From Opitutus sp. GAS368 (GTDB lineage Bacteria > Verrucomicrobiota > Verrucomicrobiia > Opitutales > Opitutaceae): a DNA stretch of 61,193 nucleotides. Below the pieces are notes generated by a model. The model had not been told where the DNA came from. It did no database searches and was given only the letters and a program-made list of their open reading frames with translations. The translations under genes were made by a program, and so were the position numbers. Location: NCBI GenBank assembly GCA_945903465.1, contig CAMDOF010000025.1, positions 1-61,193 on the forward strand, in the 5' to 3' direction. Below, piece by piece: positions 19,435-27,885 of the stretch. The stretch's first letter is position 1. Every line of letters starts with the position of its first letter.

Positions 19435-19825
19435 AATCTTCGCGTAAGTTCAGGCACTTCCTGCAACCGGCCTCTGGTGGCACGACGAAGCATCGCCCGA
19501 TGGAGGGTGGGGAAATTTTAATCCACGGCGAGACGGGCGCTTTTCTCCGATGAGGGCGCGTGCCGTTTACCGCGGCGCACGGCGCCCGGGAGGAAGCTGC
19601 CCGACCAGCAAAACAGAGGAAGCCTGGCTTGTTCTCCGAAAATTTTCCTGCGCACAAAATTTTCCACCTCGAAGGTCCGATGGTGACGGCCATTTCCGAA
19701 AGTCCCGCGGGCCGCAATTTTTGCGGGTGGGCAAACCCGTCTTCCCCGAAGGCCCACAACCGGAATGCGTCGGGGATAAATGCGTTGAGCGTCCATCGAA
19801 AGAGCGCACAAATTTATGCAAAGAC
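19435..19825. repeat. long direct repeat, copy A
   Basis: This stretch of about 390 bases begins with a shared TCGCGTAAGTTCAGGCACTT and recurs at 20420-20795 with roughly nine in ten bases the same by eye. It contains strong GC hairpins, for example GCGGGTGGGCAAACCCG. Insertions and deletions between the copies are not multiples of three, which argues against a protein. Weaker similarity seems to resume around 19930-19970 compared with 20945-20985 (a shared GACGGCG/AACGGCG-TTTTTAAAAA block), so the original unit may be nearer 550 bases. Confidence 0.75.
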
Positions 19826-20079
19826 ACCTCGCCCATCGAGGGGCGGCCCCCGCGGCCCGCTTGCTTCATCGCGGCTTCACTCCCAGCATTTTTTATCGCG
19901 GAGCGATATCCGCCGTCCCGAGATAGAGCGTCAACGGCGCCGTCTTAAAAAAGCAATCAACTGGCTCCCGCCCCCCTGGTAACAATTCAGCCCGCAGCGC
20001 CAAAACTCCCCGCCATCATTCCGAACCGCCCTTGCCACATAAAAAAACGTCGCGCGCCGCCTCATTGGCATGGCGTGCT

Positions 20080-20203
20080 TTCAACGCCCACTTCTGGCCA
20101 TGCCAGCCGGGAGGCGCGCGTCGCCCCCAGCCACCGTCCTTCGCAAAAAAAGGTGCTCGAGATCAATTGTGCGCACGTGCGCACAATTGGGCGCACTAAA
20201 AAA
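20080..20203. repeat. 124-bp tandem repeat, unit 1
   Basis: This unit runs from TTCAACGCCCACTTCTGGCC to GGGCGCACTAAAAAA and is followed without a gap by a second copy at 20204-20327. Only a few bases differ (GCGCGTCGCCCCCAG against GCACGTCGCCCCCGG; GCTCGAG against GCCCGAG). Each unit carries one perfect 26-bp palindrome. Confidence 0.9.
20164..20189. repeat. 26-bp perfect palindrome, copy 1
   Basis: The left arm CAATTGTGCGCAC is followed directly by its exact reverse complement, with no spacer. An identical palindrome is found at 20288-20313 and another at 51581-51606. A flanking GGCGCAC on the right adds a half repeat. It could be a protein-binding site, a terminator hairpin or an extragenic repeat. 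Confidence 0.93.
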
Positions 20204-20327
20204 TTCAACGCCCACTTCTGGCCATGCCAGCCGGGAGGCGCACGTCGCCCCCGGCCACCGTCCTTCGCAAAAAAAGGTGCCCGAGATCAATTGTGCGCAC
20301 GTGCGCACAATTGGGCGCACTAAAAAA
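20204..20327. repeat. 124-bp tandem repeat, unit 2
   Basis: This is the second copy of the unit at 20080-20203 in the same orientation. After the final TAAAAAA the sequence diverges (GGGCGCGCTGCG), so there are exactly two units. Confidence 0.9.
20288..20313. repeat. 26-bp perfect palindrome, copy 2
   Basis: Identical to the palindrome at 20164-20189 and carried in the second 124-bp unit. Confidence 0.93.
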
Positions 20328-20419
20328 GGGCGCGCTGCGTCGATAAAAATTAACATCGGGCAAATCTATTTTTTTTGAGATCGTTCGGCGAGGCGGCGAT
20401 GGGGGTGGTCGCACCCACG

Positions 20420-20795
20420 AATCCTCGCGTAAGTTCAGGCACTTCCTGCAACCGGCCTTTGGTGGCACGACGAAGCATCGCCCGATGGCGGGAGGGAATT
20501 TTTTTAATCCACGGCGAGACGGGCGCTTTTCCCCGATGAGGGCGCGGGCCGTTTACCCCGGTGCACGGCGCCCGGGAGGAAGCTGCCCGACCAGCAGAGC
20601 AGAATAAGCCTGGCTTGTTCTCAGAAAATTTTTCTACTCGAAGGGCCGATGGTGACGGCTGTTTTCGAAAGTCCCGCGGGCCGCAATTTTTGCGGGTGGG
20701 CAAACCCGCCTTCCCCGAAGGGCCCCAACCGGAATGCGTCGGGAATAAATGCGATGAGCGTCCATCGAAATGGCGCACGAATTTATGCAAAGACT
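20420..20795. repeat. long direct repeat, copy B
   Basis: This is the partner of the repeat at 19435-19825, in the same orientation, about 985 bases away. It lacks roughly 20 bases in the middle (the GCGCACAAAATTTTCCACC part of copy A). The end is marked by ATTTATGCAAAGAC in both copies. The function is unknown; it could be a small mobile or structured element. Confidence 0.75.
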
Positions 20796-21406
20796 GCTCG
20801 TGCCAGACGTTCCCCTGAGCAAAGGCTCCGCCACGCGTCCGCTCTTCCACCGACCTGGGCAGATGTTCGGGCGTCAGTCGTCGCGATCACGAAGCGAATG
20901 AACAGAACTCCGGCCGCTCGCTGACAACTAACCCGTTCAGCGGCTCCGCGCAGGCGCGACGGCGTTTTTAAAAAGTCAATCGATGACTCCGTTGCGCGGA
21001 TTCCTCGAACTTCAAAGCCGGACCAACGATCATTTATCGGCCCTCTGCAATCCGACTCCTGCCTGGGACCCACTAACCCCAAGGCACTCACCCTCGATCC
21101 GGTTCAGGTTGAGTTCGCCGTCGTCGCCGTGCCCTCATACGAACGTCACCTCGGCCACGCTTCCCGTTAAGTTGATATTTTTTTGGCAGGCTCGCTGCGG
21201 CCAACCGCGCGCACTCGCAGGCTTTTTCACCCATCAAGCCGACCGATTTCTCCGCGGATCAGGAGTCCCCCTGCCATCCCGATTAATTCCCCTCCGCTGC
21301 GGCTTAGCGCCGCGCCATCCTTCCCAGTAAAATGTCACGTAATCTGTGGCCCTTTTTCCGCGCGGCGACGGGGGGATACCAACAGCCGTCAGGAACCAGC
21401 CCGCCC

Positions 21407-23347
21407 TCAGCGGCGCAGCTGATTGAGGGCGGCGCGCACGGCCGGAAATACGGGTTGCAACCGGAGGGCGACTTCAAAGTGGGCGCGGGCTTCCTCGGTC
21501 CGGCCCGCGTGCGCCAAGAGGTTGCCCAACTCCGCGTGAGCGGCGGCATCCGCCGGCCGGCGGCGCACGAGGTCTTCGTAGGCGGCGAGGGCCTCGGCGA
21601 GGCGGTTCAGACGCCGCAAAGTCGCGGCACGGTTGTAGCGCGCATCGACGTGCTCCGGTACGAGCCGCAAGACCTCAACGTAATCGGCGAGGGCCGCGTT
21701 AAAATCCGCCAGCTGCCCGAAGAGATTACCGCGGTTGTACCGAGCACCGACCGCACCTGCATCGAGCTGGAGCGCGCGTTCGTAGACGGCGAGCGCCTCC
21801 GCCGTCCGACCTTGCCGAGCGAGGACGCTCCCCAGATTAGTGAGAATCACCGGAGAGTCGGGCTGGCCGCGGAGCGCGTGCTCGTAATGAACAACGGCCG
21901 CAGCCATCTGACCGGTTTGGACCAACGCGCGGCCGAGATTATTGTGGGCATCGGCAAACCCAGGGCTAAGGCGCAAGGCCGTCTCGTAGTGCGGGACTGC
22001 CTCAGCGGCGCGGCCGGAGGAGAGCAGCGCGTTGCCGAGGTTGCTATGGGCCCGGGCGTTCGTGGGGCGGTGGCGCACAGTCTCCTGCCAGAGATTAATT
22101 TCCTGGCGATACGTGGAGTTACGGCGCCACGTCAGCGTCCCCCAGCCGACCACGACGGCCGCGACCACCAGCCGCCCTCTCCGGCCAAGTGCCGTATGCA
22201 CGCCGAGGACGAGCAAGGTCACGAGTGCCGCCAGCGGTAGATACATCCGGTGCTCCGCGAGGAGCTGGGAGGCGATGGGGACCACGCTGGAACTCGGTGC
22301 GAGGGTGACGAAGAAAGCCGCCGCCACAAATCCGACCGCGGGCGCGCGCCACAGGGAAAAAAGCGTGGCGCCGAGCAACCCACCCAAGGCGAGAGCCCCC
22401 GGCGCCAACCCGAACGTCGGCGCGATGTTTTCGAGCCCGTAGTCAAAGATAAGTGGATACGGTAGAAACGTCAGGCCAAGGTAGTGCACGATGGCGCCGC
22501 ACTGCGTCCAAGCGTAAGCGACCGAGGAGAGCGGTGCGCCCAAACCGGCGGTGCCACCGCGACTGGCATGACTGGCAACCAAGACCCCGAGCGGAAGCCA
22601 AGTGGCAAAAAGCATCAGGTGGAGCCCGCGCCGCTGCCGCCACGCCGCGCGAAAAGAACCCGCAAAAAAAGTGCGGTCATAAAGCAGCACGAGCACGGGA
22701 GCGGTCACCATCGTTTCCTTTGTGCCAATGCCGCCAAGCCCGGAGATCACCGCCAGAGCGAACCAGCGTCGTGGAGCGAGCGAAGACGCGCCCCGCGCGA
22801 ATGCGTAGAGCGTGAGCAGACCGAAAGTGGCCGCGAGGGATTCCGCCCTCTGAATGATCGCCGTGACTGCGGCGGTTTGCAGAGGATGAAGGGCCCACAG
22901 CAAGGCGATCGCGGTCGCGAGCGATCGCGCACCGGCTTGGAAACGCGCGGGCACGCCGGGCCGCCTCAAAGTGATCTGCACCAGGGCACCGAGCAAGAGT
23001 GCCGCACTGAGGTGAATGCCGAGATTGACGGCGTGATAGCTTCCCACCTGCGGACCGCTCATGGCCCAATTAAGGGCCAGCGTAAGATTTAAGATCGGGC
23101 GGCCGCCAACCGTGGCGCCCTCATGATACGGTGGCGATAGCACGCCGGAGATCGGCCAAAGCTGCCGGATGCTCAGGTTGTCGCGGATGGAAGCGACATC
23201 GTCGAAGAGGAGCGGGGCCTCGAGCGTGGGAACGTAGGCGGCCACGACCGCGACGGCGAAGAGTAAGCCCGCGAGCAAGGCCGGAGTGCGGCCGAAGCAC
23301 CGCGCGGGAACGAGCGAGGCCCGGGCGCGGTCTCCGGCGACGCTCAT
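21407..23347 (-). CDS. TMTC-like multispanning glycosyltransferase (GT-C type) with TPR repeats
   Basis: This is a 646-residue protein. The ATG at 23347 precedes the first membrane helix (LLAGLLFAVAVVAAYVP); reading further upstream would overlap the next gene. The first periplasmic loop reads APLLFDDVASIRDN, with the acidic pair expected for GT-C enzymes such as eukaryotic TMTC proteins (DUF1736). About nine to ten membrane helices follow to near residue 410. The C-terminal third is a run of tetratricopeptide repeats (NARAHSNLGNALLSSGRAAEAVPHYETALRL and similar, about seven). A plausible role is transfer of a lipid-linked sugar to exported proteins. It follows two sugar-nucleotide genes on the same strand. 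No acceptor can be inferred. Confidence 0.75.
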   Translation of the reverse strand: MSVAGDRARASLVPARCFGRTPALLAGLLFAVAVVAAYVPTLEAPLLFDDVASIRDNLSIRQLWPISGVLSPPYHEGATVGGRPILNLTLALNWAMSGPQVGSYHAVNLGIHLSAALLLGALVQITLRRPGVPARFQAGARSLATAIALLWALHPLQTAAVTAIIQRAESLAATFGLLTLYAFARGASSLAPRRWFALAVISGLGGIGTKETMVTAPVLVLLYDRTFFAGSFRAAWRQRRGLHLMLFATWLPLGVLVASHASRGGTAGLGAPLSSVAYAWTQCGAIVHYLGLTFLPYPLIFDYGLENIAPTFGLAPGALALGGLLGATLFSLWRAPAVGFVAAAFFVTLAPSSSVVPIASQLLAEHRMYLPLAALVTLLVLGVHTALGRRGRLVVAAVVVGWGTLTWRRNSTYRQEINLWQETVRHRPTNARAHSNLGNALLSSGRAAEAVPHYETALRLSPGFADAHNNLGRALVQTGQMAAAVVHYEHALRGQPDSPVILTNLGSVLARQGRTAEALAVYERALQLDAGAVGARYNRGNLFGQLADFNAALADYVEVLRLVPEHVDARYNRAATLRRLNRLAEALAAYEDLVRRRPADAAAHAELGNLLAHAGRTEEARAHFEVALRLQPVFPAVRAALNQLRR

Positions 23348-23504
23348 CCGGGAAAAAAAAGATAACAAATCAGCCCTGCAAGGCCCCGCCGCCGTCGCGA
23401 AAAAGAGGAGGCCGTGGCGCTGGGCCCGCGGTTCCCCATCGGCCGACCGCGCGGCACTCGCCGAGGCGACTCCCCGGGGATTGCGCCGACTGGCCTCGAG
23501 CGAT

Positions 23505-26500
23505 TCACCATGTGCACAACGCGGCGACCTCCGCGGCGGAGCCGTCGCGCGCCCAGCTATCGAGTTGCGCTTGATCCTTGAGTTGCTGGCCACGCCCGCG
23601 CGGGACAGCCGCAAACGCGTGGTCACACTCGCTGAGCGCCGTCATATCACCCCAAAGTTTCTCAAATTGGGCGACAGGATAAACATCTTCCTGCCCGTGC
23701 CCCCATCGTTTTTTAACCTCCTTTAAGGTGACGTAAGTGGGCAAACGCGCGGCCATGGCGCGAACGGCGGCGGCGGTGCGCGCGGGATCACTGAGCTCGG
23801 GCCGGCTCAAGCCGAAGAGCGCGAGCAACCGGTCGATATCTATCCAGCAGGAGTTGGTACTGAAATAAGTGAGGGCGAACTCATCCTCCGGGCGAGGGAG
23901 TGCGAGGCCCTCGACAATGCGCAAACGACCGTCGACGCGAGCGAGTCCCCCGCCATGATCCTCGAGGCGGCGCGGAATGACCTCCCAGCCGAAAATCGCA
24001 CCGGACTTAAGGAACCAACCGATGAGCGTGGGATCAAGGGTAACCCCCAGCGTGTCGATGTTGTGGACGAGCAAGGTGCGCAATTGCGGGCGGGCCCGCA
24101 GTAAACGATCCAGCGTGCCGTTCTTTAGCAGATTGGGAATTTCGAACCAATGACCGACGGGATGGAGGCACTGACTTGGCACGTTGTCGGTGTAGTCATG
24201 ACCCTCGCCGGCCTGCCGGGCCCAAAGAGTCAAAGCGGCGCGCACACTCTCGCGCATTTTCTCTTTGGGTTCGTCAAGCTTTTGCTGGGCGGTCTCCTCC
24301 CACGCGAATTGCAAATCGCGAACGGTCGGCACAAGGCGCAGACCAATGGAGCGGCCGGGTGAAAGATAAATCTCCTCGCCCAAAGCCGCGCCGTAGTGCC
24401 CCCGCAAATACTGATCGATCGGATCGTGAGTGAGATGACTCGTGGTGAAAACGTGCGGCACCGCGAGGCCCGCGGCCTGCCCCGTCTGACGAGATTTGGC
24501 GAGGTGGACGTCGATAAAATTACGGTGGGCTCCGGCGAACTTAGCGAACGGGTGCAGTCCCTTGACGACCCCCGCGCCTTGCGTCCAGCGGCTACCAACG
24601 CCAGCAGCGAGGGTGACCACCGCGACCTCGCCCCGTCGCAAAGCCTCCTCGCCCGAGCGACGAAGCGCGGCCACGGGGGCCGTCGCGTCGAACAATTCCT
24701 CCCGGCGGGCATCCGCCAGCCTCGTGCTGAGCGGCAGTCGGTTCATCGCGAGACCGATGCGGCCGGCCCGAAAGTCTTGGCGCACTTGAATATGCTGTGC
24801 TCGGTCGAAACCGTTTTCATCCAGCAGCTCCGTGAGATGCTGTCCGGCCCGCGACGAGGCGTCAGCGGACGGCAGCATCCGGTCCAACAGCGTCGGAAGG
24901 GCCGCGGCAAATTCTGGGGAGACGCGGGCCGCGCGGGTGAATTGCTGGAGATCGCCGCGCTCCCGCGCCGTGAGCTCGCGCGCCTCACGACGTAGCCAAG
25001 CCGGCACCGCTTGCTGATAGAAGGCGACCGGCAGCACCGCGGCGTCGGCCGTGAGCAGCGAGGCGACGGAGCCCTCCTCGTTGATCGCAAAGTCGTAAAC
25101 GACGGGATCCATGGCGAACGGGAGCGAGGTCGCCAACTCGCGTTTGGTCGCGAGCATGATTTCCAACAGGCGTTTCTGTCCCTCCGCGCGACGCTCAGGC
25201 GCAAAAATGAAGCCCATGCCCCCTCCCGCCATACCGCCGAGCATCCAGAATCCCCAGAAATCATCGCCAAAAGCCGCCCGCGTGCGCGCGATCAACTGCT
25301 CGGTGTACAGGTTGCTGACCCACGGGATGATGGTTTGCAGTGGACCAAAAAAATTATCGGTCAAGGCGCGACCGAGCCCGCGGATATCCCCGGCCGCGAG
25401 CAAGGCAAGAATCTCGTCGAGGGTCGCGACGGCGCGAAGGCGCGCGGACCATTCGGGCTCGGAGCGGAGAAGATATTTTTCCGTAGCCATCTCCAAAATC
25501 GGCCCAACATTCTGGGCCATGCCGCCGTGGACGAGGACGAGCGAATCATGCAGGCGCTGGCGAGCGCTCTCGGGGATGCGATCAAGCCCCAGCAAAGTGT
25601 GGCGCGGCAGCAGACGACCGCGGCTGAAGGCGTATTCGGGATCACCCACCTGCGCGGGGGCCCCCTCGATTAATTTAATGCCCGGCCAGAGCCCGCCGGA
25701 GTCCTGCCAACCACCGCCAGAGCCTCCAATCCATTCACCGAGGATCGCGCGGGCGGCGACGATGCGCCGCTCGGATTCCTGCATCGGACCGGTGATGGCG
25801 GAGATCTGACTCGTCGCGCGCATACAGACACCGATGAGAGCGCCGAGCAGATTCGTGGAAACGGCGAGTCGCGAACCCTTGGGGATCCGATTGACGTTGC
25901 TCACAAGTTCGCAACCCCGACCCGGGCCAAAGATCGCGGCCAGCAGTTCCGCGAGGCTGGCCCCCGAGCGCTCGATCCCGGGAGGAACGAGACCCGCCGC
26001 GATGATCGCGGCCTTCAGCAGGCCCAAATAATCGCGACCAAAATCGAAAACTTCCTCGAGCGTCGTCAGGCAAGCCGTGGCCTGAAGATCCACACTCGCC
26101 AGTCGAATGACGGGCTCGTCGATCACGCGAAAGTAAGCCTCAACCGGTGGGCGCGGCGCCGCGTCGCGACCATGCACGCCGAGATTGACCGAAATATTGA
26201 GAACCCGCGCGCCCTCGGGAAAATCCATGCCGAGGAAAAAGATATCGCTCCATCCGCAATGCGTAAGATCCATGCGCACCGCGGTCGACTCGCGCAGGAG
26301 CGGCCGCGGTCCATCCGCGATGCCGCCCTCGAGCAGTTCCCGCCGGACACGCAACGGTTGATCGAGGGGATGGCCGAGGCGGAACATCCACGTATTCCCG
26401 CGCGTGAGGCGGACCGTGCGCCGCACCTGATCGGCGAGAGTCTGAAAAGCGAGCGCGTGGTGGGCCGCCGCGAGGGCGCTCGAGAGGGTCTCACTCGGAC

Positions 26501-26822
26501 CATTGACCTGCTGCGCGGCGAGAAAAACTGTAATCGCCTCATCGAACCGCCGCTCCATCAGATGACTGAATCCCTCGTGCGGGACGCGACCCTCCCGCGT
26601 GAGGGTAGGCTGCTTCGGCAGATGATAACGATGAATCGCCGTGATAAAAAAAAGCGCGCGGACCCGTTGGTAGAGATTGGCCTCCTGACGCCGGTAGGTG
26701 TCGAGTTCGGCGCAGGCGCTCAGCAACTCGCGCTGATCACGACCGGCGCACCATGCATCAATGGACGTATTTCTTACCACCGGTGAATCGGAGGTAAGGA
26801 TCGAAAGGAGTTCGCGATTCAT
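23505..26822 (-). CDS. GHMP sugar kinase fused to UDPGP-type sugar-1-phosphate nucleotidyltransferase
   Basis: This is a 1105-residue protein. Residues 1-180 are a helical N-terminal part of unknown role. The GHMP kinase section (about 185-560) has VSNVNRIPKGSRLAVSTNLL at 307-325 in the ATP-loop position and IGGSGGGWQD at 365-374, as in L-fucokinases. GGMAGGGMGF lies at 529-538 in the third-motif position. The C-terminal half (about 700-1105) opens with VVTLAAGVGSRWTQGAGVVK at 735-754, the nucleotide-binding loop of UDPGP/UDP-GlcNAc pyrophosphorylases. The protein probably phosphorylates a free sugar at C1 and then makes its nucleotide derivative. The order is opposite to Bacteroides Fkp (pyrophosphorylase first). 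Its ATG overlaps the upstream gene's stop by four bases. Confidence 0.8.
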   Translation of the reverse strand: MNRELLSILTSDSPVVRNTSIDAWCAGRDQRELLSACAELDTYRRQEANLYQRVRALFFITAIHRYHLPKQPTLTREGRVPHEGFSHLMERRFDEAITVFLAAQQVNGPSETLSSALAAAHHALAFQTLADQVRRTVRLTRGNTWMFRLGHPLDQPLRVRRELLEGGIADGPRPLLRESTAVRMDLTHCGWSDIFFLGMDFPEGARVLNISVNLGVHGRDAAPRPPVEAYFRVIDEPVIRLASVDLQATACLTTLEEVFDFGRDYLGLLKAAIIAAGLVPPGIERSGASLAELLAAIFGPGRGCELVSNVNRIPKGSRLAVSTNLLGALIGVCMRATSQISAITGPMQESERRIVAARAILGEWIGGSGGGWQDSGGLWPGIKLIEGAPAQVGDPEYAFSRGRLLPRHTLLGLDRIPESARQRLHDSLVLVHGGMAQNVGPILEMATEKYLLRSEPEWSARLRAVATLDEILALLAAGDIRGLGRALTDNFFGPLQTIIPWVSNLYTEQLIARTRAAFGDDFWGFWMLGGMAGGGMGFIFAPERRAEGQKRLLEIMLATKRELATSLPFAMDPVVYDFAINEEGSVASLLTADAAVLPVAFYQQAVPAWLRREARELTARERGDLQQFTRAARVSPEFAAALPTLLDRMLPSADASSRAGQHLTELLDENGFDRAQHIQVRQDFRAGRIGLAMNRLPLSTRLADARREELFDATAPVAALRRSGEEALRRGEVAVVTLAAGVGSRWTQGAGVVKGLHPFAKFAGAHRNFIDVHLAKSRQTGQAAGLAVPHVFTTSHLTHDPIDQYLRGHYGAALGEEIYLSPGRSIGLRLVPTVRDLQFAWEETAQQKLDEPKEKMRESVRAALTLWARQAGEGHDYTDNVPSQCLHPVGHWFEIPNLLKNGTLDRLLRARPQLRTLLVHNIDTLGVTLDPTLIGWFLKSGAIFGWEVIPRRLEDHGGGLARVDGRLRIVEGLALPRPEDEFALTYFSTNSCWIDIDRLLALFGLSRPELSDPARTAAAVRAMAARLPTYVTLKEVKKRWGHGQEDVYPVAQFEKLWGDMTALSECDHAFAAVPRGRGQQLKDQAQLDSWARDGSAAEVAALCTW

Positions 26823-27667
26823 GGGCCGTCGGCGCGGACCGCGAGGAGTTCGACTATTTGCGTAAGCACGCGGTCGCGATCTCGACCGGAGAGGGACAAG
26901 GCGAGTTGGGCGAAGAGCAACCCATAGGGCGCACCGATATCGAAGCGCCGGCCATTGACGGCGAAGGCCAGATAACGGCGCCGCGCCGCCAAAAGGTGCA
27001 AAGCGGGCGAAAGGCCAAGCGCACGATCGGGCTCGACCCTTTGCTGGTCACTAAGGATGGGGAAAAGCTCGGGCCCAAGGACGTGCATCCCGAAAAAACA
27101 GAGATAAAAACCCGCGCGCAAACCGGGGACTAAAAGCTCTTGTTCTGCGATTGTGGGCGTGGGTTTTTCCAAAACTGCCTCGACTTGATAAAGGGGCTGT
27201 GCGCCGCCCACCAGACGCCCGCCGACCGCTCCGAACGAGGTCAACTGGCTTTCGCGCGTGGCTTGAACGGCCGAGACCGGCGCATTGGCGGCCATCGCTA
27301 CCTCGATGAGTTGCCGAGCGCAGCTCTTCTCCGAATGGGTCACATGCAGGTGATCGCCGACCAAGTGAAGGAACGGTTCATCACCCACGAAACGCTGGCC
27401 GAGGAGGACGGCATGGCCATAGCCGCGAGGGGTCGCTTGCACGATGAACTGAACCCGCGATCGGAGAGAGCCGCAGGCTTCGGCAAAAGCCGCTTCATCG
27501 CCGGGGCACACCACGACGCCAAACTCCTCCACGCCAGCGCCCGCGGCTTCTTCGAGAATCACCTGAAGAGCGGACTTCGTCTCGCCGGCCTGATCGATGA
27601 GCGTTTGCAACGGCAACGTGCGCTGACGGGTATTCGCGGCAGTGATCAGGGCTTTGCGGATTCTCAT
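26819..27667 (-). CDS. GalU-like nucleotidyltransferase, atypical nucleotide loop
   Basis: This is a 282-residue protein similar in layout to UTP-glucose-1-phosphate uridylyltransferases. It begins MRIRKALITAANTRQRTLPL and continues ETKSALQVILEEAAGAGVEEFGVVV, PRGYGHAVLLGQRFVGDEPFLHLVGDHLH, VEAVLEKPTP and FDIGAPYGLL. The usual AAGxGTR loop is replaced by AANTRQR, so the key glycines are missing. The VGDHL acidic metal site is kept in place of the canonical GDD. It may therefore have altered activity, or act as a non-catalytic partner of the fused kinase/nucleotidyltransferase, whose start overlaps its stop (ATGA). Confidence 0.82.
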   Translation of the reverse strand: MRIRKALITAANTRQRTLPLQTLIDQAGETKSALQVILEEAAGAGVEEFGVVVCPGDEAAFAEACGSLRSRVQFIVQATPRGYGHAVLLGQRFVGDEPFLHLVGDHLHVTHSEKSCARQLIEVAMAANAPVSAVQATRESQLTSFGAVGGRLVGGAQPLYQVEAVLEKPTPTIAEQELLVPGLRAGFYLCFFGMHVLGPELFPILSDQQRVEPDRALGLSPALHLLAARRRYLAFAVNGRRFDIGAPYGLLFAQLALSLSGRDRDRVLTQIVELLAVRADGP

Positions 27668-27838
27668 AGGCTAAAGGTCAATAACCCTCAACGTGGACGC
27701 GGGCCGCTTCCGCGTCGAATCTGAAACACGCCAGAAAAAACGACAGACCGATGCCGCTAAACCCCGGCGAGACCCGACCCGGCCCACCCAAGATAGGGGC
27801 GACGACCCGCCAAATTAAAAAATCTTGTCATGAAAAAA

Positions 27839-27858
27839 GGGCGGCGAGTTGACCGCCC
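27839..27858 (+). terminator. GC hairpin with A- and T-runs in the leader of the pterin genes
   Basis: GGGCGG and CCGCCC pair around an 8-base loop (CGAGTTGA). The stem is preceded by GAAAAAA and followed by GATGTTTTTAG. This has the form of an intrinsic, possibly bidirectional, terminator. It lies between two divergent genes and 27 bases before the PTPS start. It could be an attenuator for the pterin genes, or end a short transcript. Confidence 0.4.
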
Positions 27859-27885
27859 GATGTTTTTAGTTAGGTCTCCCCTGCC

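Larger units (their letters stand above)
19129..21406. other. gene-free repeat region
   Basis: No convincing gene lies in these 2.3 kb. Short open frames exist, but they fall inside repeats, have low-complexity translations and start without ribosome sites. The region holds two copies of a long diverged direct repeat, a 124-bp tandem duplication and two perfect palindromes, listed separately. The first 300 bases are the likely promoter region of the PhoD-like gene. 20986-21406 shows nothing recognisable. Confidence 0.6.

Noticed and set aside
19433..20850. Minus-strand open frames in the long repeat, up to 166 codons
   Set aside because: The two repeat copies differ by indels that change frame, so no single protein frame is conserved between them.
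21040..21130. Possible structured RNA on the minus strand (SRP RNA considered)
   Set aside because: The CCGGATCGAGGGTGAG stretch does not match the conserved SRP tetraloop and internal-loop pattern; no convincing fold by eye.
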